A DNA stretch of 64,000 nt from Candidatus Cloacimonadota bacterium (GTDB lineage: Bacteria; Cloacimonadota; Cloacimonadia; JGIOTU-2). A program made the position numbers and the translations under genes. Numbering within the stretch: position 1 is the stretch's first letter; every line of letters starts with the position of its first letter. This document shows, piece after piece, positions 26,398 through 36,258 of the stretch. Location of the stretch: positions 22,448-86,447 of the forward strand of contig JAFGDR010000025.1 in the NCBI GenBank assembly GCA_016932035.1. The letters are read 5' to 3'. The notes beneath the pieces were generated by a model. It did not search any database. It was not told the origin of the DNA and was given only the letters and a program-made list of their open reading frames with translations.

Positions 26398-27523
26398 TGG
26401 TACTCCATAATATATTTTTTGGATTATTCAGATCATCCAGCCATGTGGCAGCAGGATTAAGAGGGTGGGAAAAAATTCGTCCAGCATTTCGTTCATCTTT
26501 TGCCTGGTGGAATTTGAAGAACATCTCATCTTCCTTAATGCCGATGATCTCGATCTTGCCTTTTTTGTGGGACATAACAAATCGGAACCGTTTGCTGTGC
26601 CCGTCCAATTGTGCTTTTGCTTTTTCTACTATCGGATAGCCCTTTACAAGTGGTATCTGGAAATGTCGTTTCACGCGTTTGACCGGTCTGCACTGGAACA
26701 GGTAGTACGGATTGATGCCTGTTGCCACGAGCTTTCTCATGAGTGCTGCCAGTACATCAGGATCATCATTCACACCGCGCATGAAAACGGTTTGATTATT
26801 AATGATCACACCGGCTTTCAGTAATCTTTGCACGATCTCCCGGAGTTCAGGGGTGATCTCACGAGGATGGTCGATCTGTGTCACAAAATATATTTGTTTT
26901 TTATAATGAGTGTAACTTTCGAGCAGATCAAAAAGTGCATTATTTTCTAGAAGTCTTTTTGGGTAATACACCGGTACTTTTGTGCCGAAGCGGATAAATT
27001 CGAGATGGGGGATTGGGGAAAGCAGTTCAAGGAATCTTTTGATAACACGAGTTGTAAGCATAAGTGGATCACCCCCACTGATGAGTACATTGTTGATCTC
27101 ATTGTGAGCTTGAATGTATTTCACGGCATGGTTGAAATTTTTGATGATCTCTGTGGAATCCAATCCTACAAGGCGTTTACGAAAACAAAACCTGCAATAG
27201 GAAGCACACCTGTTCGTAGAAAGGATCAGCGCTGTTTGCTTATATTTATGCTGCAAACCTGACAGTTTTGTGTGTTTGGACTCATCGCTTGTATCGTAAG
27301 AACCGGATATGTCCAACTCTGCTGCAGTTGGAACGACCATTTTTTTGAGCGGATCATCTTTTTTTGAGAAGTCGATTAAAGAGAGATAAAATTTCGAGAT
27401 ACGCATTGGATGGCGCAGCACTACCTTTCGGAGCTGGATTTCATCTTTCTGGGTGAGTGGCATATATTGTTTCAACTCACCCACAGATGTAATAAAATCT
27501 TTCTCTCTTTTCCAATAGGTCAT
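26381..27523 (-). CDS. KamA-family radical SAM protein (lysine 2,3-aminomutase / EpmB-like)
   Basis: Radical SAM enzyme of 380 residues. The CASYCRFCFRKR motif supplies the CxxxCxxC cysteines for the 4Fe-4S cluster; ISGGDPLM is the SAM-contacting GGD motif; FLELLSPIPHLEFIRFGTK and the C-terminal PYYLFQCRPVKR fit the KamA/EpmB family. Members isomerise lysine to beta-lysine, either free (KamA) or for EF-P modification (EpmB). The EF-P gene at 58781 has a lysine at the modified loop, so an EpmB-like role is possible. I chose the ATG at 27523; an in-frame TTG at 27598 is more likely the -35 box. Confidence 0.85.
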   Translation of the reverse strand: MTYWKREKDFITSVGELKQYMPLTQKDEIQLRKVVLRHPMRISKFYLSLIDFSKKDDPLKKMVVPTAAELDISGSYDTSDESKHTKLSGLQHKYKQTALILSTNRCASYCRFCFRKRLVGLDSTEIIKNFNHAVKYIQAHNEINNVLISGGDPLMLTTRVIKRFLELLSPIPHLEFIRFGTKVPVYYPKRLLENNALFDLLESYTHYKKQIYFVTQIDHPREITPELREIVQRLLKAGVIINNQTVFMRGVNDDPDVLAALMRKLVATGINPYYLFQCRPVKRVKRHFQIPLVKGYPIVEKAKAQLDGHSKRFRFVMSHKKGKIEIIGIKEDEMFFKFHQAKDERNAGRIFSHPLNPAATWLDDLNNPKNILWSTNDKRR

Positions 27524-27564
27524 AGGTTTGCTCGTGAAGTTATTGAAATAATTGAATTGACTTA

Positions 27565-27598
27565 TCTGTAAGTGTGGCAATGGTTTAAGGGCTGTCAA
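27565..27598 (-). promoter_or_regulatory. Predicted promoter, TTGACA-N22-TACAGA
   Basis: On the minus strand TTGACA (27598-27593) and TACAGA (27570-27565) are 22 bases apart. They lie 42 bases upstream of the ATG chosen for the KamA-like gene. This spacing argues against the TTG at 27598 being a start codon. Confidence 0.45.
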
Positions 27599-27813
27599 TA
27601 TATTTTCTGGGAAGATAAAAGTGATAAATTTTAGAAATATTTGTTTTGTTGAAAAGTGCTATTTTGTGAAGTGTCGATCTTTATATCAAGCCAGAGAACA
27701 TACGAAAAAATCCCTTCTATAGGGGGATTATTCCTCAGTTTTATTGCTAACTGAAATTATCTCATTTTACAATCAATACTCATTCATATTTGGGTAAGAG
27801 ATCCAATCATGGA

Positions 27814-28785
27814 CTATTTTAAAATCTCTTTTATATCGGGTAAGATGTTTTTTGCTTTCAGACCGGAAAATCGTTGAACAACATGTATGTGGTTTTTGGA
27901 GCGCTTACTCAAGTACCTTCGTTCATGGGAAGCTATGATACAGAATGTTGGAACCGATGTATATTGCATGCAGTGCACGATTGGTGCATTGGGGGATATA
28001 AGAAGACGAGTACTTTTGAGGATTTCAACGCTTTTGTAACAATCGTCGATGATGAGGAGTTCTGGTTTTTTCTTGAACTTTTTGTCGGAGAGTTTGCTAT
28101 AGTAATCCCTATCGCTATCGATCAGGATGATCTCGATTGGAAAACTTTTTTGAAGGCCATTCACCAGTTCATATATGAGTTTTTTAGAAAATTGCGTATC
28201 AAATATTCCATTCGAAATATCGATGCATATCATTCCCATTTTTTGAGGGATTGTATTTTCATCAGTTATGAATTTAAATTTCTTAATATAGGATTCCCAA
28301 TCTTCTAAGATGCCTGTAAGTTGCGTTGCGAATGAGAAATACTGATAATAACGAGACTGCAACTCATTTACACAGATGATGCAGTTTAAAACATGGATAT
28401 CACGAAAATCGCTTGTACCGGCAATTACTGCATTGGGTATCTTGTTGGGAGCAGATCGAACATCCTTCGCAAGATTGCACGTGAGTAAAATGATAAGTTC
28501 AAAAGAACTGATGTCTTTGTTCATCATGAATTCCGTTAAGGTTGCAACTGAATAATCACACTCAGGATACAAGCGCTTTATATACTTTTGCCATTCTCTG
28601 TCAGGAAGGATAATAATCGGTTTTGCATAGTACTGGAGCAGGATTCCCAATCCCCAGAGAGAGGAGATGAATTCGACAAGGTCAGATGAACATACGATAA
28701 CGGTTGATGTCGGCTGACTGATCTTCTGGCTGAAATTGTGAGCTGGTTTATTTTTTAAAGAATTTTTGGATGATAGGATTGACAT
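27814..28785 (-). CDS. Degenerate GT9 (heptosyltransferase-like) GT-B fold protein
   Basis: Protein of 323 residues, no signal peptide or membrane helix. The first half has alternating strands and helices like a heptosyltransferase donor/acceptor lobe (VCSSDLVEFISSLWGLGILL, then IIILPDREWQKYI). The segment TRLLISPNAPIVHCMQYTSV followed by PTFCIIA matches the LVITNDTGPMHLAAALGVP region of GT9 enzymes, but the usual acidic/threonine residues are changed. The start codon overlaps the stop of the giant kinase (TAATG), so the two are coupled. It may be a signalling or regulatory relative rather than an active glycosyltransferase. Confidence 0.5.
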   Translation of the reverse strand: MSILSSKNSLKNKPAHNFSQKISQPTSTVIVCSSDLVEFISSLWGLGILLQYYAKPIIILPDREWQKYIKRLYPECDYSVATLTEFMMNKDISSFELIILLTCNLAKDVRSAPNKIPNAVIAGTSDFRDIHVLNCIICVNELQSRYYQYFSFATQLTGILEDWESYIKKFKFITDENTIPQKMGMICIDISNGIFDTQFSKKLIYELVNGLQKSFPIEIILIDSDRDYYSKLSDKKFKKKPELLIIDDCYKSVEILKSTRLLISPNAPIVHCMQYTSVPTFCIIASHERRYLSKRSKNHIHVVQRFSGLKAKNILPDIKEILK

Positions 28786-31700
28786 TAACTGTCCTCCTTC
28801 TTTTTCCGTGGTTTAGATGCGAAAGGTAGGGATATGAAGAAGGTCGAACCCTCTCCCTTAACACTCCTGACCCACATCTTACCGCCATAATGCTCGACAA
28901 TAGTCTTGGTTATCGGCAGCCCGAGACCTAATCCTGATGATTTGAATTCGATCACTCCGGAATGATGAGATTTCAGATCGGTTACTTCATAAAATTCCCT
29001 GAAAATATTATCCAGTTCATAAGATGGAATTCCGATCCCATTATCTTTCACATATATAATCAACGATTCTTTACTGTCTGCTTCTTCCTTACGGAATCTC
29101 GATTTTCGAGCACCGATCGTTATCTCACCATAATCATCGGTAAATTTGATCGCATTGAGCACCAGATTTTTGATCCCGTTTATCAATGTAATACGTTCAC
29201 CCCTGATCGGTTTGAGTCCCTTTGCAAGTTTCAGGTTCAGTTTCTGCTTCCTCATCTCAGCAAGAATATGTGTCTCATCATAGACAATCTTCAGTAAATC
29301 ATCCGGCTCGATCAACTCTTTATCGAACTGAATACTACGGGTTTCCAGTGCATTCATCTGGAGGATGTTATTGATCGCATGGAGAAGACGTTCGACATTT
29401 TTTTCCATAATTGATATTGTGTTCTGACGTACTTTATCAGGAGTGTTTGGATCTTTCAGAATGGAAATGTAACTTTTCAAGGTCTGGATCGGGGTATTAA
29501 ATTCGTGGGATGATATATTGATAAATTGTGCGCGTTCCTGATCGATCTTCAAAAGTTCCTTGTTCGCATCGCTGAGTTTTTCATAATCCAGAGTATTTTT
29601 GATCGCAGTTTCTGCCATGAGGATAAATATCTCGAGAAGCTTTTCATTGAATCGTAGTACCTTGCTTGCACTGGTCAGATTGTCGAGGTAAAGGAATCCG
29701 TAAATATTATTATTCACATAGAGGGGTGCACAATAAACAGATCGGAGTTCGTGCCGTTTAATGCTGTCTGAATCTGCGAATCGTTTTTCATCCACAGCAT
29801 CGAAAGTAGTAAGTGCAACTTGTGACTCATACACGTCTTTCAGCACGGTTTTGCTTATCTTAAGATTATCTTTATCGATTTTTTCACCGGTACTGAGAAG
29901 CGCAACATTAAAAACGAAATTATTATTCTCATCCAGGTTGATAAAGAATCCACGCTCGGCGCCGGACAGTTTTATGGCATTGAGTGTGATCTGGTTTTTT
30001 AACTCTTCCTGGTTCATGATCTGCAAAATATCTCTGCTGATGGAGATCAGGTTAGAAAGCTGTTCCCGCTGTTCGATCACTTCCTCATATTCGCCAATTT
30101 TTTTGAGGATAATGGTGAGGTAAAATCCAGAGAGTTTAATGATCAATTTCTCAGATTTGGTGAAAGGATATTCACCTCTGTCTGCAAGGATGGCAATCCC
30201 TTCCAATTCATTTTTTAAGGCAAGGGGAACCAGGCAGAAATGCTGATCTTTTACCGTATAATACTGGCATTGCAACTCGGTTCTCAGTTTATCAAAATAG
30301 CGCTGGTGGACACTTGAAATATCTGATCTTTTCAGATTTTTACTTATCCAGAAATCCCCCTCGGCTGTTTGGGCATTGTGAAGAAAGAAGCCGAATTTAT
30401 CGATTCCAATTACTTCAAGAATATATTTTTTTAAGTAGAATCTGATCTGGTTTACACTTGTAAGATGCAGAAGATCAAAGAAGTAATGCTGCAGTTTTGA
30501 TGGTGATATATTGGTGCGCTGGGAAACAACTTTTCGTAATTGTTGGGGAGATTGCAATGCATTGTAATGGAATTGATTCCTCATTCTGTTTACATCTGCT
30601 TCATCAAGACCCTTACAGATGACATCAAGTTTGCGATTGTATCTTCTCCTGTACTTGTATTCCAGGGCTTTCATATGAAGTGTCCTATAGATAAGTGTAA
30701 TAAGAACAAGGGATTCACACTGCAAACTCCAGTCCTTCATTTTTTTTGCGATCACTTCAGCTTTGAGGAGTCTGCGGATAACAGTTCTGAGGTTCAATTC
30801 TGGTTTTCGTAATAATATTTTGCATTGAAGAATGCGTGTGTAATTATCCCATCGGAGGAATTCGTTTTTTGATGCAAGCGCATGTGCCTGTTCGCAATAT
30901 ATCTCCGCCTGTTTATTGTCCGATGCGATAAGACAGGTGTCTGCAATATTCAGGTAGGACATCATCAATGCATATTCATTTTGATTCTTTTTTGCAAGCG
31001 TGCCGGCTTTTTTAAAATTTGTTACAGCTTGTGCATATTTTTTGTCTGCTCTCGCTAGCCATCCCTCAAGTTGGAGCATAAACTCTTTTTCAAGTGATGT
31101 ATCAATTTTTTCTGCTTTGATCTGCTCATATACAGCACGTAAACCATCATAGTTACCTGAGATAACGAGCCAGAAACAGTAATTTTTCAGATAGGAGTTG
31201 ATGTTTCCAATTGTACCATGCTTGAAATAATTATCGTATTGACTATCGAGAAAAGCCAGGAATTTTGCCGGTTGGAGGATACGCAATTTCAGAAATGACG
31301 ACCGGTTGTAAATCTTATTGATAAGTTTGGTGTATTTCAATTTTTTCGCAATGGTGAGAGCAGTTTCGAAATATCGTTCTGCATCCCTGAAATCTCCAAG
31401 CTTGAAGCTTGTCTGGGCAATGTTCAGGTTGACCTCCGCCATACCTGATGAGAAGTTGATGTGCTTAAAATACGAGAGTGCTTCTTGTGATTTTTCAAGT
31501 CCGTCCCTCAGCGAGCCCTGCTTCATGTTGAGAAAACCCCAGTGGGAGAGAACGTTTGCTATGTTCAGAATATCACCTTCACGTGTGCTGACCTCAAAAG
31601 CTTCCTGGTAATGTTGAACTGCTTTCTCGACTTTATTGAGGATGTTATAGGAATCTCCCAGGACTTTCAGAATTCGCCCGAGTCGTATTGGAGCTTCATG

Positions 31701-34286
31701 TGTTTTTGCAACTTTTTGGGCTTTTTTGAGTTCCTCAATTGCTTGCTCATACGCACCGATCGAGTAATAATAATCCCCGCTAAAGAGAAAGTAGTTTATT
31801 TCATGAAAAGGTGCCAACTTTTCATTCGAAAGATTTTTTACGATTGCATGAGCTTTGTCTTCCTCATGAGAGAAATTATAGAGCTCCAGGCGTGCAAGTT
31901 CAAGCGAAATTATATCATACGAAAAATTCGAATTCTCAAGTTCATCCAACATTTTTTCAGCTGCAGAAAATTCCCGGCATGCCATTTTAAGGCGTGCATT
32001 CATAAGCATGAGTTCGGGATCTTTTTTTATGTATGACAAATACTGCTGGCAGCAAATCTCCTTGATATCGCACTTTTTGAGGAGAATACTAAGAGGATAA
32101 AGAGCTTTCAGGTAATCGGTTATTGTCTTTTCACGAAGATGCTCTTTTAGTTTATTTAATTTAAACAATCCTTTGTAACATGATTTCCACGCTGCAATAA
32201 TATTCTTTGATTCACTATATCTTTGTGTCTTGAGTAGGTGGTAATGGATCTCGGCTTCATGGTCTCCTGCTATTTCACAATGATGAATTATTCCATCAAT
32301 GATGGCTGATTTTGTTACTTCCTTGGACTTGAAGTAGGTAATAACCTGCTTCGAGATTTTCTTTTTTTCTGATGTACTTATTCCCTTTGCAAGTTCGGCT
32401 TTTAGTACAGGATACACAAATTTATAATAACCGTCTTCAATGTAGTCATCATTTTTTACAAGGATATCCAGACTTTCGACATCCTGGATGAAAAAGAAAA
32501 GGTCTTTTGAATCTTTCATCTGAAGTGTGTACTGAATGACCTGTGTGGATAAAGGTACTTCGAGGACTGCAAGCTGAGAAAGTAATCCCTTGATCTTATC
32601 AGGTATTAATGTGATTTTTTCTTCAATGGCAGATAGGATTTTTTTTGGAAGTTCTACATTCATAATATCCATGTCAAAATGCCAGATATCGTCATCATCG
32701 AGAATGATTTTTTTCCCTATCAAATGACTTATTAATTCAAGAATGAAACGCTGGTTCCCGTTTGTGATCCTATAAACCTGATTGCAGAAGTGTTCAGGGC
32801 ATTTTTGCCCGATTGTCTCCTGAATAAACGTAAAAGCTTCATCCCTCGAAAGGGGCTCGATATGTATCCTGTGAACATCCTCGATCGGATCGAGAATATA
32901 TGGATTGTATGAACTGAGGATTATTGCAATAGGATAGTTGCCAAGGTCTTTTGAGATGTATTCGAGAAACTGGATCGTTGACGGTTCAACCTTATCTATG
33001 CTTGTAATGAAAAACACGATTGGTTTTGTTGCCGAGAAACAGAACATATAATCTCTCGCAAGATCGAAGTCACGCAAAAGCTCGGATTCATCTTCAATAA
33101 TCTTGAGTGATTTTTCTTCTGATTTAAAAAGAAATTCGCAGAATTTGTTCGATGCGGATTGTTCGAAAAAGTGTTTTCCTTTTTCATCCTGTGAAAGGAA
33201 TATTTCCTTGCATAACATAAAGAATGGATCACGATGTTCGTCGGTGCAGTTGTAATAGAACACATGGTAATCTTCAGACAGAATATACCATTTGATGTAC
33301 TGCATGAGGCTGGTCTTGCCTACGCCTTTTTCACCCGTAACAAAGATGATCTCACCTTTTTTGTTCTTCACTTCATTGATCTGGTCACGAAGGGTGATCA
33401 CATCCTGATCCCTGAAACGGAACTGCTTTGCTTCGATCTGTTTAACAAGTGGAGGTTCGATTGCTAGAGGATATTTTTTCTCCTGCATCTCGTTGATATT
33501 TTGTATGATTTCTTTGGTATCACTTACACGCAAAGCCGGATTGAATTCAATCAAATTAAAAATAAGGTCTTCGAGTTTTTTATCTACTGCTGGATTGATC
33601 TTGCTTGGAAATTGAGGAATGATATTCGGAATTTTCTTCTCGGACATGAGCTTGATCTCTTCCCTGGAAAACGGAAAAGTGCCGACTGAGAGATAGTACA
33701 TGATAACACCCAATGCATAGAAATCGCTTTGCGCACTGAAATATGATCCTAGCAGAAGTTCCGGTGCAATATAGGGGAGACTGACAACCTCGCCTTCCGG
33801 GTAGGCGTCTGTTTGGGAAATGATTTTATTAAATCCGTAATCACATACTTTGACGTGAAAATCTTCCTCAACTTTCTTATAAAGAACGTTTTCGAGTTTC
33901 AGATCCTTGTGAACGATATTATGCTTGTGAAGATGGTTAAGAGCATAACATATCTGTGTAATGATATCAAAAAATTCTTGTTTGTTCCTCTTTGTAAGAT
34001 GAAAATTCTGCAATCCTTTGCTTTCATAGAACTCGGAGAGCAAGTACAAGCTTTCCTGGTAGATGCCGTAGTCAAAAATCTTTATAAGATTTGGGTGTGA
34101 TATTTTTGTGATCTCACGCATCACTTTGGGATCCATCTTTTCTCGAATGTCTTCAAGAGGTATCTTGTCAAAGATCTTGATTGCGAGAATGTTCTTTGTA
34201 GCGATATCTTCTACTCTATATACTGTGCCGAAGTTACCGGAACCGATCTTTTCTTTCAGTTCATAATGCAAAGCGATCAAACTCAT
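28785..34286 (-). CDS. Hybrid Ser/Thr kinase - AAA ATPase - TPR - GAF - histidine kinase
   Basis: Cytoplasmic signalling protein of 1833 residues. Order: Ser/Thr kinase (about 8-270: GSGNFGTV loop at 15-22, AIK lysine 37, IVHKDLKLENV with HKD for HRD, DYG for DFG); AAA/NACHT-like ATPase (P-loop GEKGVGKTS near 318); long TPR/helical repeat region (about 680-1230); GAF-like domains (about 1290-1580); HisKA with SHEFNTP (His about 1594); HATPase (N box about 1706, DNGIGIP about 1748, GLGLGL about 1785). This is the trifunctional kinase class known from cyanobacteria, myxobacteria and FCB bacteria. No response regulator is adjacent. Changes in HRD and DFG motifs retain the key Asp residues. Confidence 0.9.
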   Translation of the reverse strand: MSLIALHYELKEKIGSGNFGTVYRVEDIATKNILAIKIFDKIPLEDIREKMDPKVMREITKISHPNLIKIFDYGIYQESLYLLSEFYESKGLQNFHLTKRNKQEFFDIITQICYALNHLHKHNIVHKDLKLENVLYKKVEEDFHVKVCDYGFNKIISQTDAYPEGEVVSLPYIAPELLLGSYFSAQSDFYALGVIMYYLSVGTFPFSREEIKLMSEKKIPNIIPQFPSKINPAVDKKLEDLIFNLIEFNPALRVSDTKEIIQNINEMQEKKYPLAIEPPLVKQIEAKQFRFRDQDVITLRDQINEVKNKKGEIIFVTGEKGVGKTSLMQYIKWYILSEDYHVFYYNCTDEHRDPFFMLCKEIFLSQDEKGKHFFEQSASNKFCEFLFKSEEKSLKIIEDESELLRDFDLARDYMFCFSATKPIVFFITSIDKVEPSTIQFLEYISKDLGNYPIAIILSSYNPYILDPIEDVHRIHIEPLSRDEAFTFIQETIGQKCPEHFCNQVYRITNGNQRFILELISHLIGKKIILDDDDIWHFDMDIMNVELPKKILSAIEEKITLIPDKIKGLLSQLAVLEVPLSTQVIQYTLQMKDSKDLFFFIQDVESLDILVKNDDYIEDGYYKFVYPVLKAELAKGISTSEKKKISKQVITYFKSKEVTKSAIIDGIIHHCEIAGDHEAEIHYHLLKTQRYSESKNIIAAWKSCYKGLFKLNKLKEHLREKTITDYLKALYPLSILLKKCDIKEICCQQYLSYIKKDPELMLMNARLKMACREFSAAEKMLDELENSNFSYDIISLELARLELYNFSHEEDKAHAIVKNLSNEKLAPFHEINYFLFSGDYYYSIGAYEQAIEELKKAQKVAKTHEAPIRLGRILKVLGDSYNILNKVEKAVQHYQEAFEVSTREGDILNIANVLSHWGFLNMKQGSLRDGLEKSQEALSYFKHINFSSGMAEVNLNIAQTSFKLGDFRDAERYFETALTIAKKLKYTKLINKIYNRSSFLKLRILQPAKFLAFLDSQYDNYFKHGTIGNINSYLKNYCFWLVISGNYDGLRAVYEQIKAEKIDTSLEKEFMLQLEGWLARADKKYAQAVTNFKKAGTLAKKNQNEYALMMSYLNIADTCLIASDNKQAEIYCEQAHALASKNEFLRWDNYTRILQCKILLRKPELNLRTVIRRLLKAEVIAKKMKDWSLQCESLVLITLIYRTLHMKALEYKYRRRYNRKLDVICKGLDEADVNRMRNQFHYNALQSPQQLRKVVSQRTNISPSKLQHYFFDLLHLTSVNQIRFYLKKYILEVIGIDKFGFFLHNAQTAEGDFWISKNLKRSDISSVHQRYFDKLRTELQCQYYTVKDQHFCLVPLALKNELEGIAILADRGEYPFTKSEKLIIKLSGFYLTIILKKIGEYEEVIEQREQLSNLISISRDILQIMNQEELKNQITLNAIKLSGAERGFFINLDENNNFVFNVALLSTGEKIDKDNLKISKTVLKDVYESQVALTTFDAVDEKRFADSDSIKRHELRSVYCAPLYVNNNIYGFLYLDNLTSASKVLRFNEKLLEIFILMAETAIKNTLDYEKLSDANKELLKIDQERAQFINISSHEFNTPIQTLKSYISILKDPNTPDKVRQNTISIMEKNVERLLHAINNILQMNALETRSIQFDKELIEPDDLLKIVYDETHILAEMRKQKLNLKLAKGLKPIRGERITLINGIKNLVLNAIKFTDDYGEITIGARKSRFRKEEADSKESLIIYVKDNGIGIPSYELDNIFREFYEVTDLKSHHSGVIEFKSSGLGLGLPITKTIVEHYGGKMWVRSVKGEGSTFFISLPFASKPRKKKEDS

Positions 34287-34337
34287 GTAAACTCCTGGTT
34301 AAAATAAATATGCCGCAATTATCGTTTAATCTCGTAA

Positions 34338-34371
34338 AAATCATTTGTTGGTTCTCATAATAAACTGTCAA
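34338..34371 (-). promoter_or_regulatory. Possible promoter, TTGACA-N22-TGATTT
   Basis: TTGACA at 34371-34366 lies 80 bases before the giant kinase ATG, and TGATTT follows after 22 bases. The second box is weaker than at other units. Confidence 0.3.
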
Positions 34372-34476
34372 TAATTTGGTTGGGATACTCATGATAAGGA
34401 GAAATCAGTTTGAAATAAATTTGACAAGTCAACCCCTTACCAGGAAATTTACGCCATGTTTAACAAAGGGAACTAC

Positions 34477-35409
34477 ATGAAAAAGTTTTTTTTATTAGTG
34501 ATGAGTTTCACTATAACGACCGGTCTCTTTGCGATAAGTGAAGATGCCGGAACAACTGCGTTCAACTTTCTCAATATTCCGATGGGTGCTCGTGGTGCTG
34601 GTATGGGCAATTCATTTACCGCTGTTTCTGATGATGCACTTGCACCATTCTGGAATGCTGCCGGACTGCCAAATGTGAGAGCAAAACTTCTCCAGGTAAC
34701 ATATATCAACTATTTTGCCGGTTACAATGGAGGAGCTGCAAGCTATACCATGCCATTGAAAGAAGGTTCGACCATTGCCGTTTTCTCAAAATTCATGGGT
34801 GTTGGCGGTATTCCTAAGACAGGTATCGATGGGAACCAGAATCTTGTCGATCTCGGAACCTTCGGCTCATACGATGTCATGCTTGGGGTATCCTACGGGA
34901 AATACCTTTCTGAGATCATAAACTGGGGAGTCAACCTTAAAGTGATTTCAGAAACTATCGATGAATATTCCTCACAGGCAGTAGCAGCTGACGTATGTAT
35001 CCTGCATCAGTCTCCGAATCCACGTTTGAAGATCGGTCTTGCTGCAAGAAATCTTGGCATGCAACTTTCAAAATTCGACCAGGAAAAGGAAAAGCTTCCG
35101 CTTACATTCTCATTAGGTTTGGCATATAAACTCAATACTGGTGTGCTTGCTTTGGATGTTCATAAACCTATGCATACGAATTTCTATGGTACCATCGGTC
35201 TTGAAACAACATTCCAGAATAAGTTCACTGTTCGAGCAGGATATCGTACGAATGCAAGTGACTGGAAGGTCGGCTCAGGCATAGATTTTCTGTCCGGAAT
35301 TTCTGCTGGGGTTGGTTTCAGCTGGAAGGATTATCAATTTGATTACGCAGTAAATTCATACGGGGAACTCGGTTTCATTCATCAACTATCAGTGGGATAT
35401 CATTTCTAA
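34477..35409 (+). CDS. PorV/UPF0164-like outer membrane beta-barrel protein
   Basis: Outer-membrane protein of 310 residues: signal peptide (1-18, ending GLFA), then FLNIPMGARGAGMGNSFTAV and DALAPFWNAAGL, the signature opening of the PorV/FadL-like family of FCB bacteria. PorV is the T9SS outer-membrane component that receives cargo; other family members have unknown roles. T9SS-tailed proteins elsewhere in the window make a secretion link attractive but not proven. I chose the ATG at 34477 (aaaggga ribosome binding site) over the one at 34456. A TTGACA at 34421 may be its -35 element. First gene of a long operon. Confidence 0.8.
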   Translation: MKKFFLLVMSFTITTGLFAISEDAGTTAFNFLNIPMGARGAGMGNSFTAVSDDALAPFWNAAGLPNVRAKLLQVTYINYFAGYNGGAASYTMPLKEGSTIAVFSKFMGVGGIPKTGIDGNQNLVDLGTFGSYDVMLGVSYGKYLSEIINWGVNLKVISETIDEYSSQAVAADVCILHQSPNPRLKIGLAARNLGMQLSKFDQEKEKLPLTFSLGLAYKLNTGVLALDVHKPMHTNFYGTIGLETTFQNKFTVRAGYRTNASDWKVGSGIDFLSGISAGVGFSWKDYQFDYAVNSYGELGFIHQLSVGYHF

Positions 35410-35415
35410 TATTAT

Positions 35416-35859
35416 ATGAGCCTTGAAAACGACACACCTACTGATGTGGGTAAAGTTGTCGACATTCAGAAGGAAAATGCAATCATTGAATTTTCTCGTT
35501 CTGAAGCTTGTAATACGTGCAAACTAAAGGCATTCTGTTTTCATAAAGAGGGAGATGTAACGAAGCTGACAATAAAAAATGATCTTGGAGCAAAAATTGG
35601 CGATGACATTCAATTTGAGATAAATCCCCAAATGCGCATTTTGAGTTCCTTTCTTGTCTTTATATTACCTATCATTTTCCTGATCGGATCATATTTTCTG
35701 TTTAAAAGCGCATTCGGAATTTCCGAGAATCTCTCTATCCTTCTTTCTATAGTCTCGGTTGCAGTTGCATTTGTTGTGGTCAAACTGATCGATAATCAGA
35801 TTAAGAAAAAAGCGTTGATCCAGCCCAAGATGGTGGCTATTATAAAATCTGTAAATTAG
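35416..35859 (+). CDS. RseC/MucC-like positive regulator, SoxR-reducing family
   Basis: Membrane protein of 147 residues. The cytoplasmic N-domain has the CNTCKLKAFC cysteine cluster at about 32-41; two transmembrane helices (about 77-98 and 103-122) follow. RseC relatives modulate sigma-E signalling or reduce SoxR together with Rnf complexes; neither partner is seen here, so the role is open. Starts 6 bases after the porV-like gene. Confidence 0.8.
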   Translation: MSLENDTPTDVGKVVDIQKENAIIEFSRSEACNTCKLKAFCFHKEGDVTKLTIKNDLGAKIGDDIQFEINPQMRILSSFLVFILPIIFLIGSYFLFKSAFGISENLSILLSIVSVAVAFVVVKLIDNQIKKKALIQPKMVAIIKSVN

Positions 35860-35898
35860 AAATAGAAATGTTTGAGTAACAAAATAATTGGACATATC

Positions 35899-36258
35899 AT
35901 GAAAATAACATTACAAAATATGATCTTTTACGGCTATCATGGACTGCATGAAGCAGAACGTACATTAGGTCAGCGATTTGCGATCGATGTGACAGTTTCC
36001 AGTGATCCGAAACTTGATTCACAAGTAAAATCCCTCCATGATACAATTGATTATACCCAGATATTTGAAGTAGTTAAAGAACATGTGGAGAACTATAAAT
36101 ATCACCTTCTCGAAAAACTGGCAAATGAGATCATCGATGCCATACTTCAGAAGTTTTTACTCGTTCAGAAAGTATCACTAAAAGTAAGAAAAATTGCAGT
36201 ACCGATCAATGGTACACTCGATTATGTCGAGCTTGAAATGCAGAGAGAAAGAAAATAA
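35899..36258 (+). CDS. folB: Dihydroneopterin aldolase FolB
   Basis: Folate-pathway enzyme of 119 residues that splits dihydroneopterin to 6-hydroxymethyl-dihydropterin and glycolaldehyde. Signatures: FYGYHGLHEAERTLGQRF at the N-terminus with the pterin-binding Glu, and YHLLEKLANEI with the catalytic lysine. I start at the ATG 35899; a TTG 27 bases upstream would add a poorly conserved tail. Its TAA stop is shared with the folK start region, forming a stop/start overlap. Confidence 0.93.
   Translation: MKITLQNMIFYGYHGLHEAERTLGQRFAIDVTVSSDPKLDSQVKSLHDTIDYTQIFEVVKEHVENYKYHLLEKLANEIIDAILQKFLLVQKVSLKVRKIAVPINGTLDYVELEMQRERK

Noticed and set aside
27524-27598. TTG at 27598 as the start of the KamA-like gene (25 extra residues)
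   Set aside because: The TTG is part of a TTGACA box with a TA element 22 bases downstream, and the added residues show no family similarity; ATG 27523 is preferred.
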